Source: Halomonas socia
Lineage (GTDB): Bacteria; Pseudomonadota; Gammaproteobacteria; Pseudomonadales; Halomonadaceae
Length of the DNA: 64,000 bases
Direction: 5' to 3'
Assembly (NCBI RefSeq): GCF_010977575.1
Contig: NZ_CP048812.1
Span: forward strand, 248,001-312,000
Under the pieces are notes generated by a model, which had not been told where the DNA came from, made no database searches, and saw nothing but the letters and a program-made list of their open reading frames with translations. Shown here piece by piece: positions 1 to 13,639 of the stretch. Position numbers and translations under genes: made by a program. Each line of letters begins with the position of its first letter. Position 1 is the first letter of the stretch.

Positions 1-3000
1 GGGTGGTGTGATCCATGACCAAATGATGACCGGGCAACTGCATTAGCCATCGGCCCTGCATAGCATCGTGAGCAGCCAACGCCCGAAGCATCGGTGCTCG
101 GCGTACATCGAGGCGATGGTGCACAGGATCCACTTTAGCATTCAGTTGTTCAGCGGCGCTTTGTGATGAGTCGATATCCACGGTCAGCCACTCGAGGGCT
201 AATTCAGCCTGTCGGTACACCACCTGCACCGGCTCGCGAAGCCCTTCCCACAAAACCGCGGTACGCAGAATATCGTGACGGGCGATCAACTGGTTAAAGC
301 CGGCAATAAAGGCTTCCAGCCTCTCGCGGCTATCGAATCCAAGCAGACGCGGGGTAACGTAGGCATCGCCCTCTTCTTGCAGCCGGTAGTGGAAGAGAAT
401 TCCCTCCTGCAGTGGTGCCAGGGGGTAGATGTCCTGAATGTTGTTGGCGCCACCGGGCACAGCGGCTTCGATCTCACGAAGTTCTTCGGCATTGAGCTCG
501 ATTAGCGTCAACATCTCGGGCTGGAGAGCCTGACAATCGTGAGGAATCAGATTGGGTGGGATGGTGATATCAGTATGCTCGGGTGCTTGCGTCAACGCTT
601 GAGCAAAGGCCGCCAGCTCTGGACATTGGAACAGCGTGCGCACCTCTGCCGTCAGGCCTCGATGCCGCATTTTCTCAAGCACTTGCAAAGCTAGCAGCGA
701 ATGGCCACCCAGCTCGAAAAAGTTGTCATGACGCCCCACCCTTTCGATGCCAAGGACTTCAGACCATATCTCCACGAGCGCTTCTTCCACCTCGCCCTGC
801 GGCGGCGCGTACTGAGAGCTAGTGGCCAACTCCGGCTCAGGCAATGCCTTACGGTCAACTTTGCCATTGGCATTCAGCGGCAGTGCCTCCAGGGTGACCA
901 CGACGCCCGGCACCATATAATCCGGTAGCTTTTGACCCAGCGCTTCACGTAGTGAGATGCAGTCGAGGTCAGTGTCAGCCTGGGGAACCACATAGGCCAC
1001 CAGCCTCGAACCACTGGGACCTTCCTGGTCCACCACCACCGTCTCGCGAACCTCTGGCTGAGCCAATAGCTCGGCCTCGATCTCACCAAGTTCGATGCGC
1101 AGGCCGCGGATTTTCACTTGATGATCGAGGCGGCCCAGGTACTCGAGCTGGCCGTCCTCCCGCCAGCGCACCAGGTCGCCGGTGCGATAGAGGCGCTCGC
1201 CCTCATTGAACGGGTCGGCGACAAACCGCTCCGCCGTGAGTTCACTGCGATTGAGATAGCCACGGGCCAGGCTTACCCCGCCCAGGTACAACTCTCCCGC
1301 GACGCCCTGTGGCACCAGGTTGAGTTCACCATCCAGGACGTAGGTGCGAGTACCGCTAATGGGTCGCCCAATGGGTATTTGGCGGTGAGCGTCATCACGG
1401 CACCACCAGTGCGTGACATGGATGGTAGTTTCAGTAGGGCCATAAAGATCATGCAGATTGGCACCGTCGAGATACTCAGCCACATCCTGCTGCAGCGTGG
1501 CGGGAACGGCCTCGCCGCCGCACATGATATGCTTGAGCCGTGTCTTGGCCTTGACATCGGGATAGGCCAGGAAGGCCTTGAGCATGGAGGGCACAAAGTT
1601 GAGCGTGGTCACGCCGTGCCGCTGGATCAGCTCGATGATGCGCTCGGGGTCTCGATGGTCTCCGGGCTGGGCAATCACCAAACGTGCCCCAACACTCAGC
1701 GGCCAGAAAATCTCCCATACCGACACATCGAACCCGAACGGCGCCTTGTGGAGTACGGCATCGGCATCGGTAAGCTGATAGGACTCCTGCATCCACACCA
1801 TGCAGTTGGTCAAGGCATCATGGCGGATGGCAGCGCCTTTGGGTCTCCCGGTGGAGCCCGAGGTGTAGATCACATAGGCGAGGTGCTCGCCGTGCAGTGT
1901 TACCGATGGATCGGTAGAGGCGTGATGTGCCACGTCCAGTCGATCCAACTCAACAACGCTAAGGCCATCCGCTAGCGGCAAGGACTCGCGCAAGTGGTGC
2001 TGGGTCAGCAGCAGCTCGATGCCACTATCGTCGGCGATGAACGCCAGCCGCTCGGAGGGGTACTCGGGATCCAGCGGCACATAGGCGCCCCCCGCCTTGA
2101 GGATCGCTAGCAGCCCCACCACCATCTCCATGGAACGCTCCATGGCAATGCCCACTCGGGTCTCGGGAGTTACGCCTAAACCGATCAGGTAGTGTGCCAA
2201 CTGGTTGGCGCGGACATTCAGCTCGGCATAGCTGAGTAACTGATCATCGAAGATGAGGGCCGTGGACTCTGGAGCTGCAGACGCTTGGCGCTCGATCAAC
2301 TGATGAACTGGTGCAGCCTCGGAAGGCTGTTGAGCATTCTCTCCCCACTCGCTCAACAACTGCCGCTCATCCTTTCCTAGCAGGCTGATCTCACTTATCG
2401 CTTGCCGCGGTGCCGTTTGCAGGCTTTCCACGATGCCCGCCACGGCCGAGCACATGTAATCACACAGGCGCTGGGCGCCGATTGTACGGCTCACTTGCCC
2501 TACTAGTTGGAAGCCTTCTCCCGAATCATCTACCGCCATACCAATGGGGTAGTTGGTACGCTCCTGGCCGCTCAGCACTTCCATCCCTTCCCAGGTGTGG
2601 GTGGGCGTTCCTTCTTCCTGGAGAGCGCTGTAACGGTAGTTCAGCAGACTCGTGAATAGCGGCGATCCTCCAGACAACCCGCTGCATCGCTGAGCCAGTC
2701 CGAGGCTGGCATGCTCGTGATGCATTAGCTCAGAAAGAGTGTCGTGGGTGTGACGTAGACACTTATCAACACTCTGGGAACCTGTTTTGATACGCACCGG
2801 AAGCGTATTGATAAACATCCCCAGCGCCCGCTCGGCACCTTCGATGCCCTGCATACGGCCAAACAAAACGGTGCCAAATACCACATCATCCCGTCCGGTG
2901 GTTTTACTCAGCACCAAGGCCCAGGCCAGATGGAACAGGCTGGCCGTACTGACACCATGGTGCTGGGCTTGTTGCCGCACACGCTGGGCTAGCTCTGCTT

Positions 3001-6000
3001 CCAGTGGAACGCGTACTTCTTCGATATCGCTGCCATCGCCACGCACCTCCAATAGCCCGAAGGGTGCCGTGGGTTCTTCGATATCGCCCAACTGCTCGCA
3101 AAAGAAGGCCTCATGCTCTTCCTGGCTTACCCCTATCCGAGCCTGGGCCACGAAATTTCGGAAGGGCAGCGGTTTAGGCAGCTCATCGTCGTGGCCTTGT
3201 TGGATCAGGGCAATTTCTTCCACCAGCAGCTCGAGGGTGGTGTGATCCATGACCAGGTGGTGGCTAGGAAGCTGCAGCAGCCAGCGATCTTGTTCTACAT
3301 CATGGGCAGCCACTGCTCGCAGCATGGGGGCCCGGCGAACATCGAGGCGATGGTGTTCAGGATCCACCTCGGCATCCAGTTGTTCGGCCACGCTCTGTGA
3401 TGGGGCACCATCCAAGTCCAGCCATTCGAGTACCAGTTCTGCATGCCTGCAGACCACCTGCACCGGTTCGCGAAGCCCTTCCCAGAGAACTGCGGTACGC
3501 AGAATATCGTGACGGGCGATCAGCTGATTAAAGCCAGCAATAAAGGCTTCCAGCCTCTCGCGGCTATCGAAGCCCAGTAGTCGAGGCGTCACATAGGTAT
3601 CGCCTTCTTCTTGCAGCCGGTGATGGAAGAGAATGCCCTCCTGTAGTGGTGCCAGGGGGTAGATATCCTGGATATTGGCGACCCCGTCGGGCACCGCCGC
3701 TGCAATGAAGCCGATCTCTTCAGCATCGAGCTCGATCAGCGTCAACATCTCGGGCTGGAGAGCCTGACAATCGTGAGGAATCAGATTGGGTGGGATGGTG
3801 ATCTCAGTATGCTCGGGTGCCTGCGTCAACGCTTGAGCAAAGGCCGCCAGCTCTGGACATTGGAACAGCGTGCGCACCTCTGCCGTCAGTCCTCGATGGC
3901 GCATTTGCTCCAGCACTTTCAGAGCCAATAACGAGTGGCCACCCAGCTCGAAGAAGTTATCGTGGCGTCCCACCTGTTTGACGCCAAGTATCTCTGACCA
4001 AATGTCTGCCAGCGCTTCTTCCACCTCGCCCTGCGGCGGCGCGTACTGCGAGCCACTGGCCAACTCCGGCTCGGGCAGGGCCTTACGATCCACCTTGCCG
4101 TTGGCATTCAGCGGCAGTGCCTCGAGGGTGACCACGACACCCGGCACCATATAGTCCGGCAGCCGCTGCCCCAGTGCCTCACGTAGTGAGCTATTGTCGA
4201 GTTCACTGCCGGCCTGGGGAACCACATAGGCCACCAACCTAGCGCCATTAGGGCCTTCCTGGGCGACCACTACCGCCTCGCGAACCTCCGGCTGAGCTAA
4301 TAGCTCGGCCTCAATCTCACCCAGCTCGATACGTAGGCCGCGGATTTTCACTTGATAATCGAGGCGCCCCAGGTACTCGAGCTGGCCGTCCTCACGCCAG
4401 CGCACCCGGTCGCCGGTACGGTAGAGGCGCTCCCCCTCGGTGAACGGGTCAGCGATAAACCGCTCAGCGCTAAGGTCAGGGCGGTGCAGGTAGCCCCTCG
4501 CTAGACCAACACCGCCGAGGTAGAGCTCACCCGCGATTCCAGCCGGCACGAGATTTAGATCGTCATCCAACACCAATGCCTTACGTGCCCCAATTGGCTG
4601 GCCAATCGGCACTTGGGGGGACTGATCCAACCCAGCATCGTCCGACCATAGCGTCGGTGAGATGACGGTTTCGGCCGGACCATAGGCATTGAAAAGGCGT
4701 TCTGGCTGGCAAACACGACGAATTCTCTCATAGTCTTCCCGTGCCCAGGCTTCACCACCGGAAATACAGAGACGTACTGGCAACGAGCCACCCTGTAAGT
4801 TCTGATGGAGATGTCGCAGATAGGCTGGCGGCAGATATAGCACGCTAACGGCATGCTGCCGCACCAAAGTGGCTAGATTCTCGGCACCTAGATGTCGGTT
4901 CTGTGGTAGCACCAGGACTGCCCCTGCTAGCAGTGGAAGCAACCACTGCTCCCCAGCGGCATCAAAACTGATCGAAGCAAACTGAAGTAGCCGGTCTTCG
5001 GGTGTCAGGCCATAGCGCGCTCCAATCGCCTGGAGATGCATCGACAGAGGATCATGACTCACCCCGACCCCTTTGGACCGCCCGGTGGAACCAGAGGTGT
5101 AGATCACATAAGCAAGGTTTTCGCCATGCAGCGTCACCTCAGGATTGGTCGAGGCATGCTGTGTGGCATCCAACTGATCCAGCTCGATAACGCTTAGGCT
5201 CTCAGCCACCGGCAACGACTCGCGGAGCTGCTGCTGGGTGAGCAGCAGCTCGATGCCACTATCCTCGACCATATAGGCCAGCCGCTCGGCGGGGTAATCT
5301 GGATCCAGCGGCACATAGGCGCCGCCGGCCTTGAGGATACCCAGCAGCCCCACCACCATCTCGATGGAGCGTTCCATGGCGATGCCCACCCGCGTCTCGG
5401 GTTTTACACCTAGACCGATCAGATAGTGGGCCAGTTGGTTGGCACGGGCATTCAGCTCGGCATAGCTGAGTGACTGATCGTCGAATACCAGTGCCACGGC
5501 CTCTGGCGTTGCCGCGACCTGGCGCTCGATCAGTTCATGGGTGGGCTGTCCATTGGGGTACCACTGCGTGTTTACGCCCCATTTCTGTAATTTTAGCCGT
5601 TCATCTTTATCTAGCAGCTCAATATCGCTCAATGCACTCTCTGGCATCTCAGCTAATGCCTTTAGGATGGCAGCATAGTGCTGTGCCAAACGTTCTATAG
5701 TGGCTGGCTCGAACAGTTCATCAGCATAAACGAAGCGTGCTTCCAGGCCACCATTCTTGCGCTCTACCACATCAAGGGTCAGTTCAAACTGCGCCCCCTT
5801 CTTTTCTAATGGCCAATTGCTCAATTCCAATCCTGGCAGCGTCTGCAACGCGCCATGATCCTGCTGTTGGTGGTTGAACATGACCTGGAACAGCGGTGTG
5901 TGGCTCAGGCTGCGCTCTGGCTGCAGCGCTTCCACTAACTGTTCAAAAGGGAGATCTTGATGGTCTTGAGCCCCCAGCGCCGCGCGCTTGCCCTGCTCAA

Positions 6001-7078
6001 GCGCCTTGGCCAGGCTTAAGCGACCATTCAATTGGTTACGAAGTACCTGAGTATTAACGAAGAAGCCCACCACGCCTTGAGTTTCCGAGCGATGGCGGTT
6101 GGCGATCGGCACCCCGACCCGGGTATCCTCCTGCCCGGTATAGCGATACAACAGCGACTGGAAACCTGTCAGTAGCGCCATAAACAGGGTGGCGCCCTTC
6201 GCCTGGGCTTGCTGACGCAATCTACTTACCATAGAGGCAGGAAGCACGATTGCGTGACGTGCTGCGTGATAGTACCCATCGTTGCGACGTGGACGGTCTG
6301 TCGGCAACTGCAGAACCGGGTGTTCATCTCCCAACTCAGCCTGCCAATAAGCGAGCTGGCGCTCTTTTTCACCCGCTTCCATCCACTGGCGCTGCCATAG
6401 TGCATAATCGGCATATTGAATCGGCAAGGCGGGTGACTGCCAGGCCTCTCCTGTCACTCTAGCGGCGTAATTCTCGGCAAATTCATCGATGATCAATTGC
6501 ATTGACCAGCCATCGGAGACGATGTGGTGCATTACCACTACCAGAAGGTGCTTCTCTTCTGATAAACGTAGTAACCCCACCCGCAACAGCGGCCCCTGTT
6601 CAAGATCGAAAGGGTCATTGCAAAGCCGATCAAGCTGCTTTTCTATTGCCGCGTCTCGCTCATCCTTCGGCATATGAGCTAGGTCGACCTCATGCCATGC
6701 GACGTTGCTCTCAACCTGCACCATTTGCATCGCCCCACCCTCACCATCGTCACGGAACACCGTGCGAAGTGCCTCATGACGGGACACCAAGTCGCTGAAA
6801 CTATCCCGCAATGCTTCAGTATCCAGCGATCCTTCAAGGGTTAGAGCCCCGGTAATATGGTAAGCACTACTTTGAGGGTCCAAGCGCCACAAAAACCATT
6901 GGCGCAGTTGCGCATAGGAGGGTGAGCAAATACTCAACTGGGAATCAGGGCGCTGAAGAATAGGAAACTGGCCAATTCCCAATCCTTGATTACGAATTTT
7001 TTCGTAAACCACACGGCGCTGCTCCACCGGCAAGCCGGAAAAGCGTTCTGCAATACGGTAGGTATCGATGTTACTCAT
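1..7078 (-). CDS. Non-ribosomal peptide synthetase, 3' end outside window (C-A-T-C/E-A-T-C/E...)
   Basis: This cytoplasmic assembly-line enzyme stays open to the left edge (about 2,359 codons visible). Its ATG at 7078 overlaps the upstream NRPS stop as ATGA, so the two are translationally coupled. Domains by rough residue: condensation 35-460 with intact HHIVSDG; adenylation 490-985; carrier near 1046 (LGGHS); condensation 1105-1560 starting [10 protein letters not shown] with HHRLQEEGD, the signature of dual epimerization/condensation domains; second adenylation 1575-2065; carrier near 2126; and the start of another C/E-like domain (HYRLQEEGD). Reading the specificity pocket by alignment to GrsA gives D-A-E-Y-I-G-A-I-S-K for the first A domain (unassigned; the acidic 239 position suggests a basic residue such as ornithine or lysine) and D-V-W-N-M-G-L-I-H-K for the second, close to the threonine code. 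No release domain is visible, so the chain continues beyond the window. NRPS identity is certain; substrates are inference. Confidence 0.93.
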   Translation of the reverse strand, partial: MSNIDTYRIAERFSGLPVEQRRVVYEKIRNQGLGIGQFPILQRPDSQLSICSPSYAQLRQWFLWRLDPQSSAYHITGALTLEGSLDTEALRDSFSDLVSRHEALRTVFRDDGEGGAMQMVQVESNVAWHEVDLAHMPKDERDAAIEKQLDRLCNDPFDLEQGPLLRVGLLRLSEEKHLLVVVMHHIVSDGWSMQLIIDEFAENYAARVTGEAWQSPALPIQYADYALWQRQWMEAGEKERQLAYWQAELGDEHPVLQLPTDRPRRNDGYYHAARHAIVLPASMVSRLRQQAQAKGATLFMALLTGFQSLLYRYTGQEDTRVGVPIANRHRSETQGVVGFFVNTQVLRNQLNGRLSLAKALEQGKRAALGAQDHQDLPFEQLVEALQPERSLSHTPLFQVMFNHQQQDHGALQTLPGLELSNWPLEKKGAQFELTLDVVERKNGGLEARFVYADELFEPATIERLAQHYAAILKALAEMPESALSDIELLDKDERLKLQKWGVNTQWYPNGQPTHELIERQVAATPEAVALVFDDQSLSYAELNARANQLAHYLIGLGVKPETRVGIAMERSIEMVVGLLGILKAGGAYVPLDPDYPAERLAYMVEDSGIELLLTQQQLRESLPVAESLSVIELDQLDATQHASTNPEVTLHGENLAYVIYTSGSTGRSKGVGVSHDPLSMHLQAIGARYGLTPEDRLLQFASISFDAAGEQWLLPLLAGAVLVLPQNRHLGAENLATLVRQHAVSVLYLPPAYLRHLHQNLQGGSLPVRLCISGGEAWAREDYERIRRVCQPERLFNAYGPAETVISPTLWSDDAGLDQSPQVPIGQPIGARKALVLDDDLNLVPAGIAGELYLGGVGLARGYLHRPDLSAERFIADPFTEGERLYRTGDRVRWREDGQLEYLGRLDYQVKIRGLRIELGEIEAELLAQPEVREAVVVAQEGPNGARLVAYVVPQAGSELDNSSLREALGQRLPDYMVPGVVVTLEALPLNANGKVDRKALPEPELASGSQYAPPQGEVEEALADIWSEILGVKQVGRHDNFFELGGHSLLALKVLEQMRHRGLTAEVRTLFQCPELAAFAQALTQAPEHTEITIPPNLIPHDCQALQPEMLTLIELDAEEIGFIAAAVPDGVANIQDIYPLAPLQEGILFHHRLQEEGDTYVTPRLLGFDSRERLEAFIAGFNQLIARHDILRTAVLWEGLREPVQVVCRHAELVLEWLDLDGAPSQSVAEQLDAEVDPEHHRLDVRRAPMLRAVAAHDVEQDRWLLQLPSHHLVMDHTTLELLVEEIALIQQGHDDELPKPLPFRNFVAQARIGVSQEEHEAFFCEQLGDIEEPTAPFGLLEVRGDGSDIEEVRVPLEAELAQRVRQQAQHHGVSTASLFHLAWALVLSKTTGRDDVVFGTVLFGRMQGIEGAERALGMFINTLPVRIKTGSQSVDKCLRHTHDTLSELMHHEHASLGLAQRCSGLSGGSPLFTSLLNYRYSALQEEGTPTHTWEGMEVLSGQERTNYPIGMAVDDSGEGFQLVGQVSRTIGAQRLCDYMCSAVAGIVESLQTAPRQAISEISLLGKDERQLLSEWGENAQQPSEAAPVHQLIERQASAAPESTALIFDDQLLSYAELNVRANQLAHYLIGLGVTPETRVGIAMERSMEMVVGLLAILKAGGAYVPLDPEYPSERLAFIADDSGIELLLTQHHLRESLPLADGLSVVELDRLDVAHHASTDPSVTLHGEHLAYVIYTSGSTGRPKGAAIRHDALTNCMVWMQESYQLTDADAVLHKAPFGFDVSVWEIFWPLSVGARLVIAQPGDHRDPERIIELIQRHGVTTLNFVPSMLKAFLAYPDVKAKTRLKHIMCGGEAVPATLQQDVAEYLDGANLHDLYGPTETTIHVTHWWCRDDAHRQIPIGRPISGTRTYVLDGELNLVPQGVAGELYLGGVSLARGYLNRSELTAERFVADPFNEGERLYRTGDLVRWREDGQLEYLGRLDHQVKIRGLRIELGEIEAELLAQPEVRETVVVDQEGPSGSRLVAYVVPQADTDLDCISLREALGQKLPDYMVPGVVVTLEALPLNANGKVDRKALPEPELATSSQYAPPQGEVEEALVEIWSEVLGIERVGRHDNFFELGGHSLLALQVLEKMRHRGLTAEVRTLFQCPELAAFAQALTQAPEHTDITIPPNLIPHDCQALQPEMLTLIELNAEELREIEAAVPGGANNIQDIYPLAPLQEGILFHYRLQEEGDAYVTPRLLGFDSRERLEAFIAGFNQLIARHDILRTAVLWEGLREPVQVVYRQAELALEWLTVDIDSSQSAAEQLNAKVDPVHHRLDVRRAPMLRALAAHDAMQGRWLMQLPGHHLVMDHTT

Positions 7079-10000
7079 TGAACGGTATCCATGCTGTCGA
7101 TAAAGGAATCAATATCGGAGAGCGACTTTTCTAAGGAGCTCCCGCTTCTTAGTGTGGCAATACACTCTGCTAGATCGCACAGCTGTGTTTTTTTCAACAC
7201 CTCGGATAATTGGATATCAACTTGTATGTCAGCTTGAATACGAGCCACCATTTTCACAGCAAGTAGTGAGTGCCCACCTTGATCGAAGAAGTTATCGTGG
7301 CGGCCCACCCGTTCGACGCCAAGTATCTCTGACCAGATGTCTGCCAGTGCTTCTTCCACCTCGCCCTGAGGCGGCGCGTACTGCGAGCCACTGGCCAACT
7401 CCGGCTCGGGCAGGGCCTTGCGATCCACCTTGCCGTTGGCATTCAGCGGCAGGGCATCGAGCGTGACCACGACGCCCGGCACCATATAGTCCGGCAGCCG
7501 CTGCCCCAGTGCCTCACGTAGTGAGCAGCTGTCGAGTTCACTGCCGGCCTGGGGAACCACATAGGCCACCAACCTAGCGCCATTGGGGCCTTCTTGGGCG
7601 GTTACTACTGCCTCGCGAATCGCTGGCTGAGAGAGCAGCTCGGCTTCGATCTCACCCAGCTCGATGCGCAGGCCGCGGATTTTCACCTGATGATCGAGGC
7701 GGCCCAGGTACTCGAGCTGGCCATCCTCACGCCAGCGCACCAGATCACCGGTGCGGTAGAGGCGCTCTCCTTCGGTGAACGGGTCGGCGATAAACCGCTC
7801 TGCGCTTAGGTCAGGGCGGTGCAGGTAGCCCCTCGCTAGACCAACACCGCCGAGGTAGAGCTCACCCGCTACCCCGGGCGGCGTCATGTTGAGATCGCCA
7901 TCCAGTACGTAGGTGCGGATACCGGCGATCGGTTGGCCGATAGCGACCTGGTTGCGCCCATCGTCTTGGCAAGTCCAGTGGGTAACGTCGATGGCCGCTT
8001 CGGTGGGGCCATAGAGGTTATAGAGCGCCGTGTGGGGCAAGCGAGCAAATACTTGATTCTGCAGCTCCGCCGGTAGCGCTTCGCCGCTGCATACCACGCG
8101 AGTCAGGCTGGTACAGCCTTCGACGTCGCCATGAGCCAGGAAGGCCTGCAGCATCGAGGGCACGAAGTGCAGCGTGGTGATCTTGTGGGTACGGATCAGT
8201 TCGACCAGTTGCGCCGGCTCGCGATGCGCCCCCGGTGGGGCCATCACCAGCCGCGCGCCTTGCATCAGCGGCCAGAAGAATTCCCACACCGAGACGTCGA
8301 AGCTGAACGGGGTCTTCTGCAGCACCGCATCGTCGGCCGTCAGCCGGTAGGCATCCTGCATCCACGCCAGGCGGTTGCTCAGCGCGCGGTGACGGTTGGC
8401 CGCACCCTTGGGTCGCCCAGTGGAGCCAGAGGTATAGATCACATAAGCAAGATTCTCACCGTGCAGCGCCACGTTCGGGTTGGTCGACGCATGATGCGTC
8501 ACATCCAACTGATCCAGCTCAATAACGTTCAGGCCCCCCACGACCGGCAAGATGTCGCGCAGATGCTGTTGGGTCAGCAGCAGCTCGATGCCACTGTCTT
8601 CGACCATATAAGCGAGCCGCTCGCTGGGGTAATCCGGATCCAGCGGCACATAGGCGCCGCCGGCCTTGAGGATGCCCAGCAGCCCCACCACCATCTCCAT
8701 GGAGCGCTCCATGGCAATGCCCACCCGGGTCTCGGGGGTTACGCCTAAACCGATCAGATAGTGGGCCAACTGGTTGGCCCGGGCATTCAGCTCGGCATAG
8801 CTGAGTGACTGATCGTCGAAGATGAGGGCCGTGGACTCTGGAGCTGCAGACGCTTGGCGCTCGATCAACTGATGAACTGGTGCAGCCTCGGAAGGCTGTT
8901 GAGCATTCTCTCCCCACTCGCTCAACAACTGCCGCTCATCCTTTCCTAGCAGGCTGATCTCACTTATCGCTTGCCGCGGTGCCGTTTGCAGGCTTTCCAC
9001 GATGCCCGCCACGGCCGAGCACATGTAATCACACAGGCGTTGGGCACCGATTGTGCAGCTCACTTGCCCTACCAGCTGGAAGCCTTCTCCCAAATCATCT
9101 ACCGCCATACCAATGGGGTAGTTGGTACGCTCCTGGCCGCTCAGCACTTCCATCCCTTCCCAGGTATGAACGGGACGTCTCTCTTGTTGAGGAGCGCTAT
9201 AGCGATAGTTCAGTAGACTCGTGAACAGCGGCGTTCCACCAGGTAACCCACTACAGCGCTGTGCCAGGCCAAGACTGGCATGTTCATAGTGCATTAACTC
9301 AGATAAGTTATCCTGGGTCTGGTGCAAACATTCAGCGACACCTTGTGTCCCCGTTTTGATGCGCACCGGTAAGGTATTGATAAACATCCCCAACGCCCGT
9401 TCGGCGCCCTCGATGCCCTGCATACGGCCGAACAGCACGGTGCCGAACACCACATCGTCCCGCCCAGTGGTTTTGCTCAGTACCAGTGCCCAGGCCAGAT
9501 GGAACAGGCTGGCCGTGCTCACACCATAGCGCTGGGCCTGTTGCCGCACCTGTTGGGCCAGTTCCGTGTCCAAAGGAACGCGCACTTCTTCGATATCGCG
9601 GCCATCGCCACGTACTTCCAGCAGCCCAAAGGGGGCGGTGGACTCTTCGATATCGCCCAACCGCTCACGGAAAAAGGCTTCATGCTCTTCCTGGCTTACC
9701 CCTAGCCGGGCCTGCGCCACGAAATGTCTGAATGGCAGTGGTGTGGGCAACTCCTCTTCGCGACCTTGTTGGATCAGGGCAATTTCTTCCACCAGTAGCT
9801 CGAGGGTAGTGTGATCCATGACCAAGTGGTGGCTAGGAAGCTGTAACAGCCAGCGCTTTTGCTCAGAATCATGAGCTGCAACCGCACGCAGCATAGGCGC
9901 TCGGCGCACATCAAGGCGGTGATGCTTAGGATCCACCTGAGCGGATAACCATTCGGCCACAGAACCCACGGCCTCATCCGGCAAGACTGACCATTCGATA

Positions 10001-13000
10001 TTCAACACGGCATGTCGGTACACCACCTGCACCGGTTCGCGAAGCCCTTCCCAGAGAACTGCGGTACGCAGAATATCGTGACGGGCGATCAGCTGATTAA
10101 ACCCGGCAATAAAGGCTTCCAGTCTCTCGCGGCTATCGAAGCCAAGTAGTCGAGGCGTCACATAGGCATCACCTTGCTGCTGCAACCGGTGGTGAAAGAG
10201 AATCCCCTCCTGCAATGGTGCTAGCGGATAGATATCCTGGATATTGGCGGCCCCGCCGGGCACGGCCGCTTCGATCGCGCTGATCTCTTCGGCATTGAGA
10301 TCGATCAAAGGCAACATCTCGGGCTGGATCGCCGAACAGCCGTCTGGGATGCGGTTAGGAGGGATGATGATTTCCTGCTGTTCTGATGCCTGCGTCAATG
10401 CCTGAGCGAAGGCCACCAGCTCCGGGGATTTAAACAGCGTACGTACCTGCGCCGTCAGTCCTCGATGCCGCATTTTCTCCAGCACTTTCAGAGCCAATAA
10501 CGAATGGCCCCCCAATTCAAAGAAGTTATCGTGGCGCCCCACCTGTTCGACGCCAAGTATCTCTGACCAGATGTCTGCCAGTGCTTCTTCCACCTCGCCC
10601 TGAGGCGGCGCGTACTGCGAGCCACTGGCCAACTCCGGCTCGGGCAGGGCCTTGCGATCCACCTTGCCGTTGGCATTCAGCGGCAGGGCATCGAGCGTGA
10701 CCACGACGCCCGGCACCATATAGTCCGGCAGCCGCTGTCCCAGTGCCTCACGTAGTGAGCTATTGTCGAGTTCAGTGTCGGAATGTGGAACCACATAGGC
10801 CACCAACCTGGCGCCATTGGGGCCTTCCTGGGTGACCACGACTGCCTCGCGCACCTCCGGCTGCGCCAGTAACTCTGCCTCGATCTCGCCCAGCTCGATA
10901 CGCAGGCCGCGGATTTTCACTTGATGATCGAGGCGGCCCAGGTACTCGAGCTGGCCGTCCTCACGCCAGCGCACCAGGTCGCCGGTGCGGTAGAGGCGTT
11001 CTCCTTCGGTGAACGGGTCGGCGATAAACCGCTCTGCGCTAAGGTCAGGGCGGTGCAGGTAGCCCCTCGCTAGACCAACACCGCCGAGGTAGAGCTCACC
11101 CGCTACCCCGGGCGGCGTCATGTTGAGATCGCCATCCAGTACGTAGGTGCGGATACCGGCGATCGGTTGGCCGATAGCGACCTGGTTGCGCCCATCGTCT
11201 TGGCAAGTCCAGTGGGTAACGTCGATGGCCGCTTCGGTGGGGCCATAGAGGTTATAGAGCGCCGTGTGGGGCAAGCGAGCAAATACTTGATTCTGCAGCT
11301 CCGCCGGTAGCGCTTCGCCGCTGCATACCACGCGAGTCAGGCTGGTACAGCCTTCGACGTCGCCATGAGCCAGGAAGGCCTGCAGCATCGAGGGCACGAA
11401 GTGCAGCGTGGTGATCTTGTGGGTACGGATCAGTTCGACCAGTTGCGCCGGCTCGCGATGCGCCCCCGGTGGGGCCATCACCAGCCGCGCGCCTTGCATC
11501 AGCGGCCAGAAGAATTCCCACACCGAGACGTCGAAGCTGAACGGGGTCTTCTGCAGCACCGCATCGTCGGCCGTCAGCCGGTAGGCATCCTGCATCCACG
11601 CCAGGCGGTTGCTCAGCGCGCGGTGACGGTTGGCCGCACCCTTGGGTCGCCCAGTGGAGCCAGAGGTATAGATCACATAAGCAAGATTCTCACCGTGCAG
11701 CGCCACGTTCGGGTTGGCCGACGCATGATGCGTCACATCCAATCGGTCCAGCTCGATAACCCTTAGGCTCTCAGTCACCAGCAGCGACTCGCGAAGATGC
11801 TGCTGGGTCAGCAGCAGCTCGATGCCACTGTCTTCGACCATATAAGTGAGCCGCTCGCTGGGGTAATCCGGATCCAGCGGCACATAAGCGCCGCCGGCCT
11901 TGAGGATGCCCAGCAGCCCCACCACCATCTCCATGGAACGCTCCATGGCAATGCCCACCCGGGTCTCGGGAGTTACGCCTAGACCAATCAGATAGTGGGC
12001 CAGTTGGTTGGCCCGGGCATTCAGTTCGGCGTAGCTGAGTGACTGATCGTCGAATACCAGTGCCTCGGCCTGTGGGGTTGCCGCGACCCGGCGCTCGAAC
12101 TCGTGGAAGATGGGCTCAATAGACTCACTCGTCGCCTCTCGGCTGCCCCAATCGAGCAGCAGGGCTTTCTCGGCATTGCCAGGTAGTTCGATCGAGGAGA
12201 GCCGGGTATCTGGCTCCTCCAGCAGGATTCCCAGCACCTTCTGGTAATAACCAATCAGTCGCTGGATGGTCTGCTCCTCGAACAGGTCGGTATTGAACTC
12301 CAACGCACCAACCACTTGCTCCTGCTCGATAAGCATATCCAGGGATAGCTCAAATTTTGCACTCGTCTGTGGAATGTCGATCAGTGCAGCTGATGTCCCC
12401 TCCAACGCGAGCGCTTCGTCCTCTGACTTGAGCTGGAGACCGAACATGACCTGGAATAGCGGCTGCCGAGTCGGGTCTCGCCTAGCCTTCCGCTCTTCAA
12501 GCAATATCTCCAGTGGCATATCGGCATGGTCGAGAGAGCCCACCACATCTTTCTTGATTTGGCGACATACCTCACCCAGGGACAGGTCCGGCCCCACTCT
12601 CGCCCGAAACGGAAGCGTGGTAATGAAAAAGCCCACGACGTCTTGAAATTCTTCCTGCTGTCGGCCTGAGGATGGCACACCGATGGCAAAGTCCTGCTGC
12701 CCACAATAGCGGGACAACAGAATTTGCCAGGCGGCGAACAGCGGCACGAAGGGTGTCAATCTTTCGCGCTGACAAAAGGCTTTCAGGGAGTTCGCGAGAC
12801 GGCCTTCCAGCACAAAACGCTGCGCAGCGCCGTTGAACCCGAGCCGCTTGGGATAGGCATGATCCGTCGGGATATCCAGCGGGGGAACATCATCGCCAAG
12901 ATGGTCGTTCCAGTACTTGAGCTCCTTGTGAATGGCGCCCGTTGCCACTCTCTCCTGCTGCTGTCGCGCATAGTCGCTATACTGCACTGACAGGCTCGGA

Positions 13001-13638
13001 AGCTGAATATCTCCGTCCTGGTGCAAGGCCATGCGATAGGCGTCGCTTAGGTCGGACTCGATGATACGGTTGGACCAGGCATCCGAGATGATGTGGTGAA
13101 GACAGACGACCAGAACGTGTCGGCGCTCCTCCATCCTGATCAATCGAGCCACGAGCAGCGGTGGCTTGCCAAGATCGAAGACGTGCTGCGCAACGCTGTT
13201 GATCGAACGCGCCAGCCTTTCGTCCTGCTCTGGCCCGTCCAGTCCAGAGAGGTCTTCCCTATCAAGGGAGAACGGAACATTGGAGAGTGGTATCTGCAGT
13301 GGTACGCCAGCACGCTCGAAGAATCGCGTTCTCAGTACCCCATGGCGCTTGATCAACGCTTGCAAGGCGCGCTCTAGCGCCCCAGCATCCACGCTTCCGG
13401 TTAGGCGATACGCGCGCGGCTGGTTATAGGCGGTAAGGTCCGGGGAGTAACGGTATAGGAACCAGAGCTGCTGCTGCGAGTATGACAGGGGGAACCCATT
13501 ACCTTCTGAGGGCACACTGTCTCGCACCGCCGTTTCATTATCTGGTGCTGTCAGACCTGGTGAATGAACTGCTTCCTTCATGAATTGCCCCTCTTCCTGA
13601 ACCGTATTGCGAATGGTGTTATCGAACGGACTTGGCAT
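7075..13638 (-). CDS. Non-ribosomal peptide synthetase, two serine modules (C-A-T-C/E-A-T)
   Basis: This 2,187-residue protein adds two residues to the siderophore chain. Domains: LCL-type condensation about 47-475, with HHIISDA where HHxxxDG is usual; adenylation 505-1005; carrier near 1047 (LGGHS); dual epimerization/condensation 1130-1585 (HHRLQQQGD, then HHLVMDH); adenylation 1600-2085; carrier near 2124 (QGGHS). Both A domains give the same pocket, D-V-W-H-V-S-L-I-D-K, which matches the well-known serine code. The dual domain should epimerize the first serine, so the product segment is D-Ser-Ser. The ATG at 13638 lies one base after the upstream stop. An alternative start at 13581 has a better Shine-Dalgarno (GAGGGG), so the N-terminus is uncertain by 19 residues. 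The two modules are almost identical in DNA. Confidence 0.93.
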   Translation of the reverse strand: MPSPFDNTIRNTVQEEGQFMKEAVHSPGLTAPDNETAVRDSVPSEGNGFPLSYSQQQLWFLYRYSPDLTAYNQPRAYRLTGSVDAGALERALQALIKRHGVLRTRFFERAGVPLQIPLSNVPFSLDREDLSGLDGPEQDERLARSINSVAQHVFDLGKPPLLVARLIRMEERRHVLVVCLHHIISDAWSNRIIESDLSDAYRMALHQDGDIQLPSLSVQYSDYARQQQERVATGAIHKELKYWNDHLGDDVPPLDIPTDHAYPKRLGFNGAAQRFVLEGRLANSLKAFCQRERLTPFVPLFAAWQILLSRYCGQQDFAIGVPSSGRQQEEFQDVVGFFITTLPFRARVGPDLSLGEVCRQIKKDVVGSLDHADMPLEILLEERKARRDPTRQPLFQVMFGLQLKSEDEALALEGTSAALIDIPQTSAKFELSLDMLIEQEQVVGALEFNTDLFEEQTIQRLIGYYQKVLGILLEEPDTRLSSIELPGNAEKALLLDWGSREATSESIEPIFHEFERRVAATPQAEALVFDDQSLSYAELNARANQLAHYLIGLGVTPETRVGIAMERSMEMVVGLLGILKAGGAYVPLDPDYPSERLTYMVEDSGIELLLTQQHLRESLLVTESLRVIELDRLDVTHHASANPNVALHGENLAYVIYTSGSTGRPKGAANRHRALSNRLAWMQDAYRLTADDAVLQKTPFSFDVSVWEFFWPLMQGARLVMAPPGAHREPAQLVELIRTHKITTLHFVPSMLQAFLAHGDVEGCTSLTRVVCSGEALPAELQNQVFARLPHTALYNLYGPTEAAIDVTHWTCQDDGRNQVAIGQPIAGIRTYVLDGDLNMTPPGVAGELYLGGVGLARGYLHRPDLSAERFIADPFTEGERLYRTGDLVRWREDGQLEYLGRLDHQVKIRGLRIELGEIEAELLAQPEVREAVVVTQEGPNGARLVAYVVPHSDTELDNSSLREALGQRLPDYMVPGVVVTLDALPLNANGKVDRKALPEPELASGSQYAPPQGEVEEALADIWSEILGVEQVGRHDNFFELGGHSLLALKVLEKMRHRGLTAQVRTLFKSPELVAFAQALTQASEQQEIIIPPNRIPDGCSAIQPEMLPLIDLNAEEISAIEAAVPGGAANIQDIYPLAPLQEGILFHHRLQQQGDAYVTPRLLGFDSRERLEAFIAGFNQLIARHDILRTAVLWEGLREPVQVVYRHAVLNIEWSVLPDEAVGSVAEWLSAQVDPKHHRLDVRRAPMLRAVAAHDSEQKRWLLQLPSHHLVMDHTTLELLVEEIALIQQGREEELPTPLPFRHFVAQARLGVSQEEHEAFFRERLGDIEESTAPFGLLEVRGDGRDIEEVRVPLDTELAQQVRQQAQRYGVSTASLFHLAWALVLSKTTGRDDVVFGTVLFGRMQGIEGAERALGMFINTLPVRIKTGTQGVAECLHQTQDNLSELMHYEHASLGLAQRCSGLPGGTPLFTSLLNYRYSAPQQERRPVHTWEGMEVLSGQERTNYPIGMAVDDLGEGFQLVGQVSCTIGAQRLCDYMCSAVAGIVESLQTAPRQAISEISLLGKDERQLLSEWGENAQQPSEAAPVHQLIERQASAAPESTALIFDDQSLSYAELNARANQLAHYLIGLGVTPETRVGIAMERSMEMVVGLLGILKAGGAYVPLDPDYPSERLAYMVEDSGIELLLTQQHLRDILPVVGGLNVIELDQLDVTHHASTNPNVALHGENLAYVIYTSGSTGRPKGAANRHRALSNRLAWMQDAYRLTADDAVLQKTPFSFDVSVWEFFWPLMQGARLVMAPPGAHREPAQLVELIRTHKITTLHFVPSMLQAFLAHGDVEGCTSLTRVVCSGEALPAELQNQVFARLPHTALYNLYGPTEAAIDVTHWTCQDDGRNQVAIGQPIAGIRTYVLDGDLNMTPPGVAGELYLGGVGLARGYLHRPDLSAERFIADPFTEGERLYRTGDLVRWREDGQLEYLGRLDHQVKIRGLRIELGEIEAELLSQPAIREAVVTAQEGPNGARLVAYVVPQAGSELDSCSLREALGQRLPDYMVPGVVVTLDALPLNANGKVDRKALPEPELASGSQYAPPQGEVEEALADIWSEILGVERVGRHDNFFDQGGHSLLAVKMVARIQADIQVDIQLSEVLKKTQLCDLAECIATLRSGSSLEKSLSDIDSFIDSMDTVQ

Positions 13639-13639
13639 C

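Noticed and set aside
7890-11710. Long identical blocks that look like a repeat array or CRISPR-like structure
   Set aside because: They are in-frame duplicated NRPS modules with 3,234-bp spacing, not short direct repeats with spacers. No CRISPR array was seen anywhere in the window.
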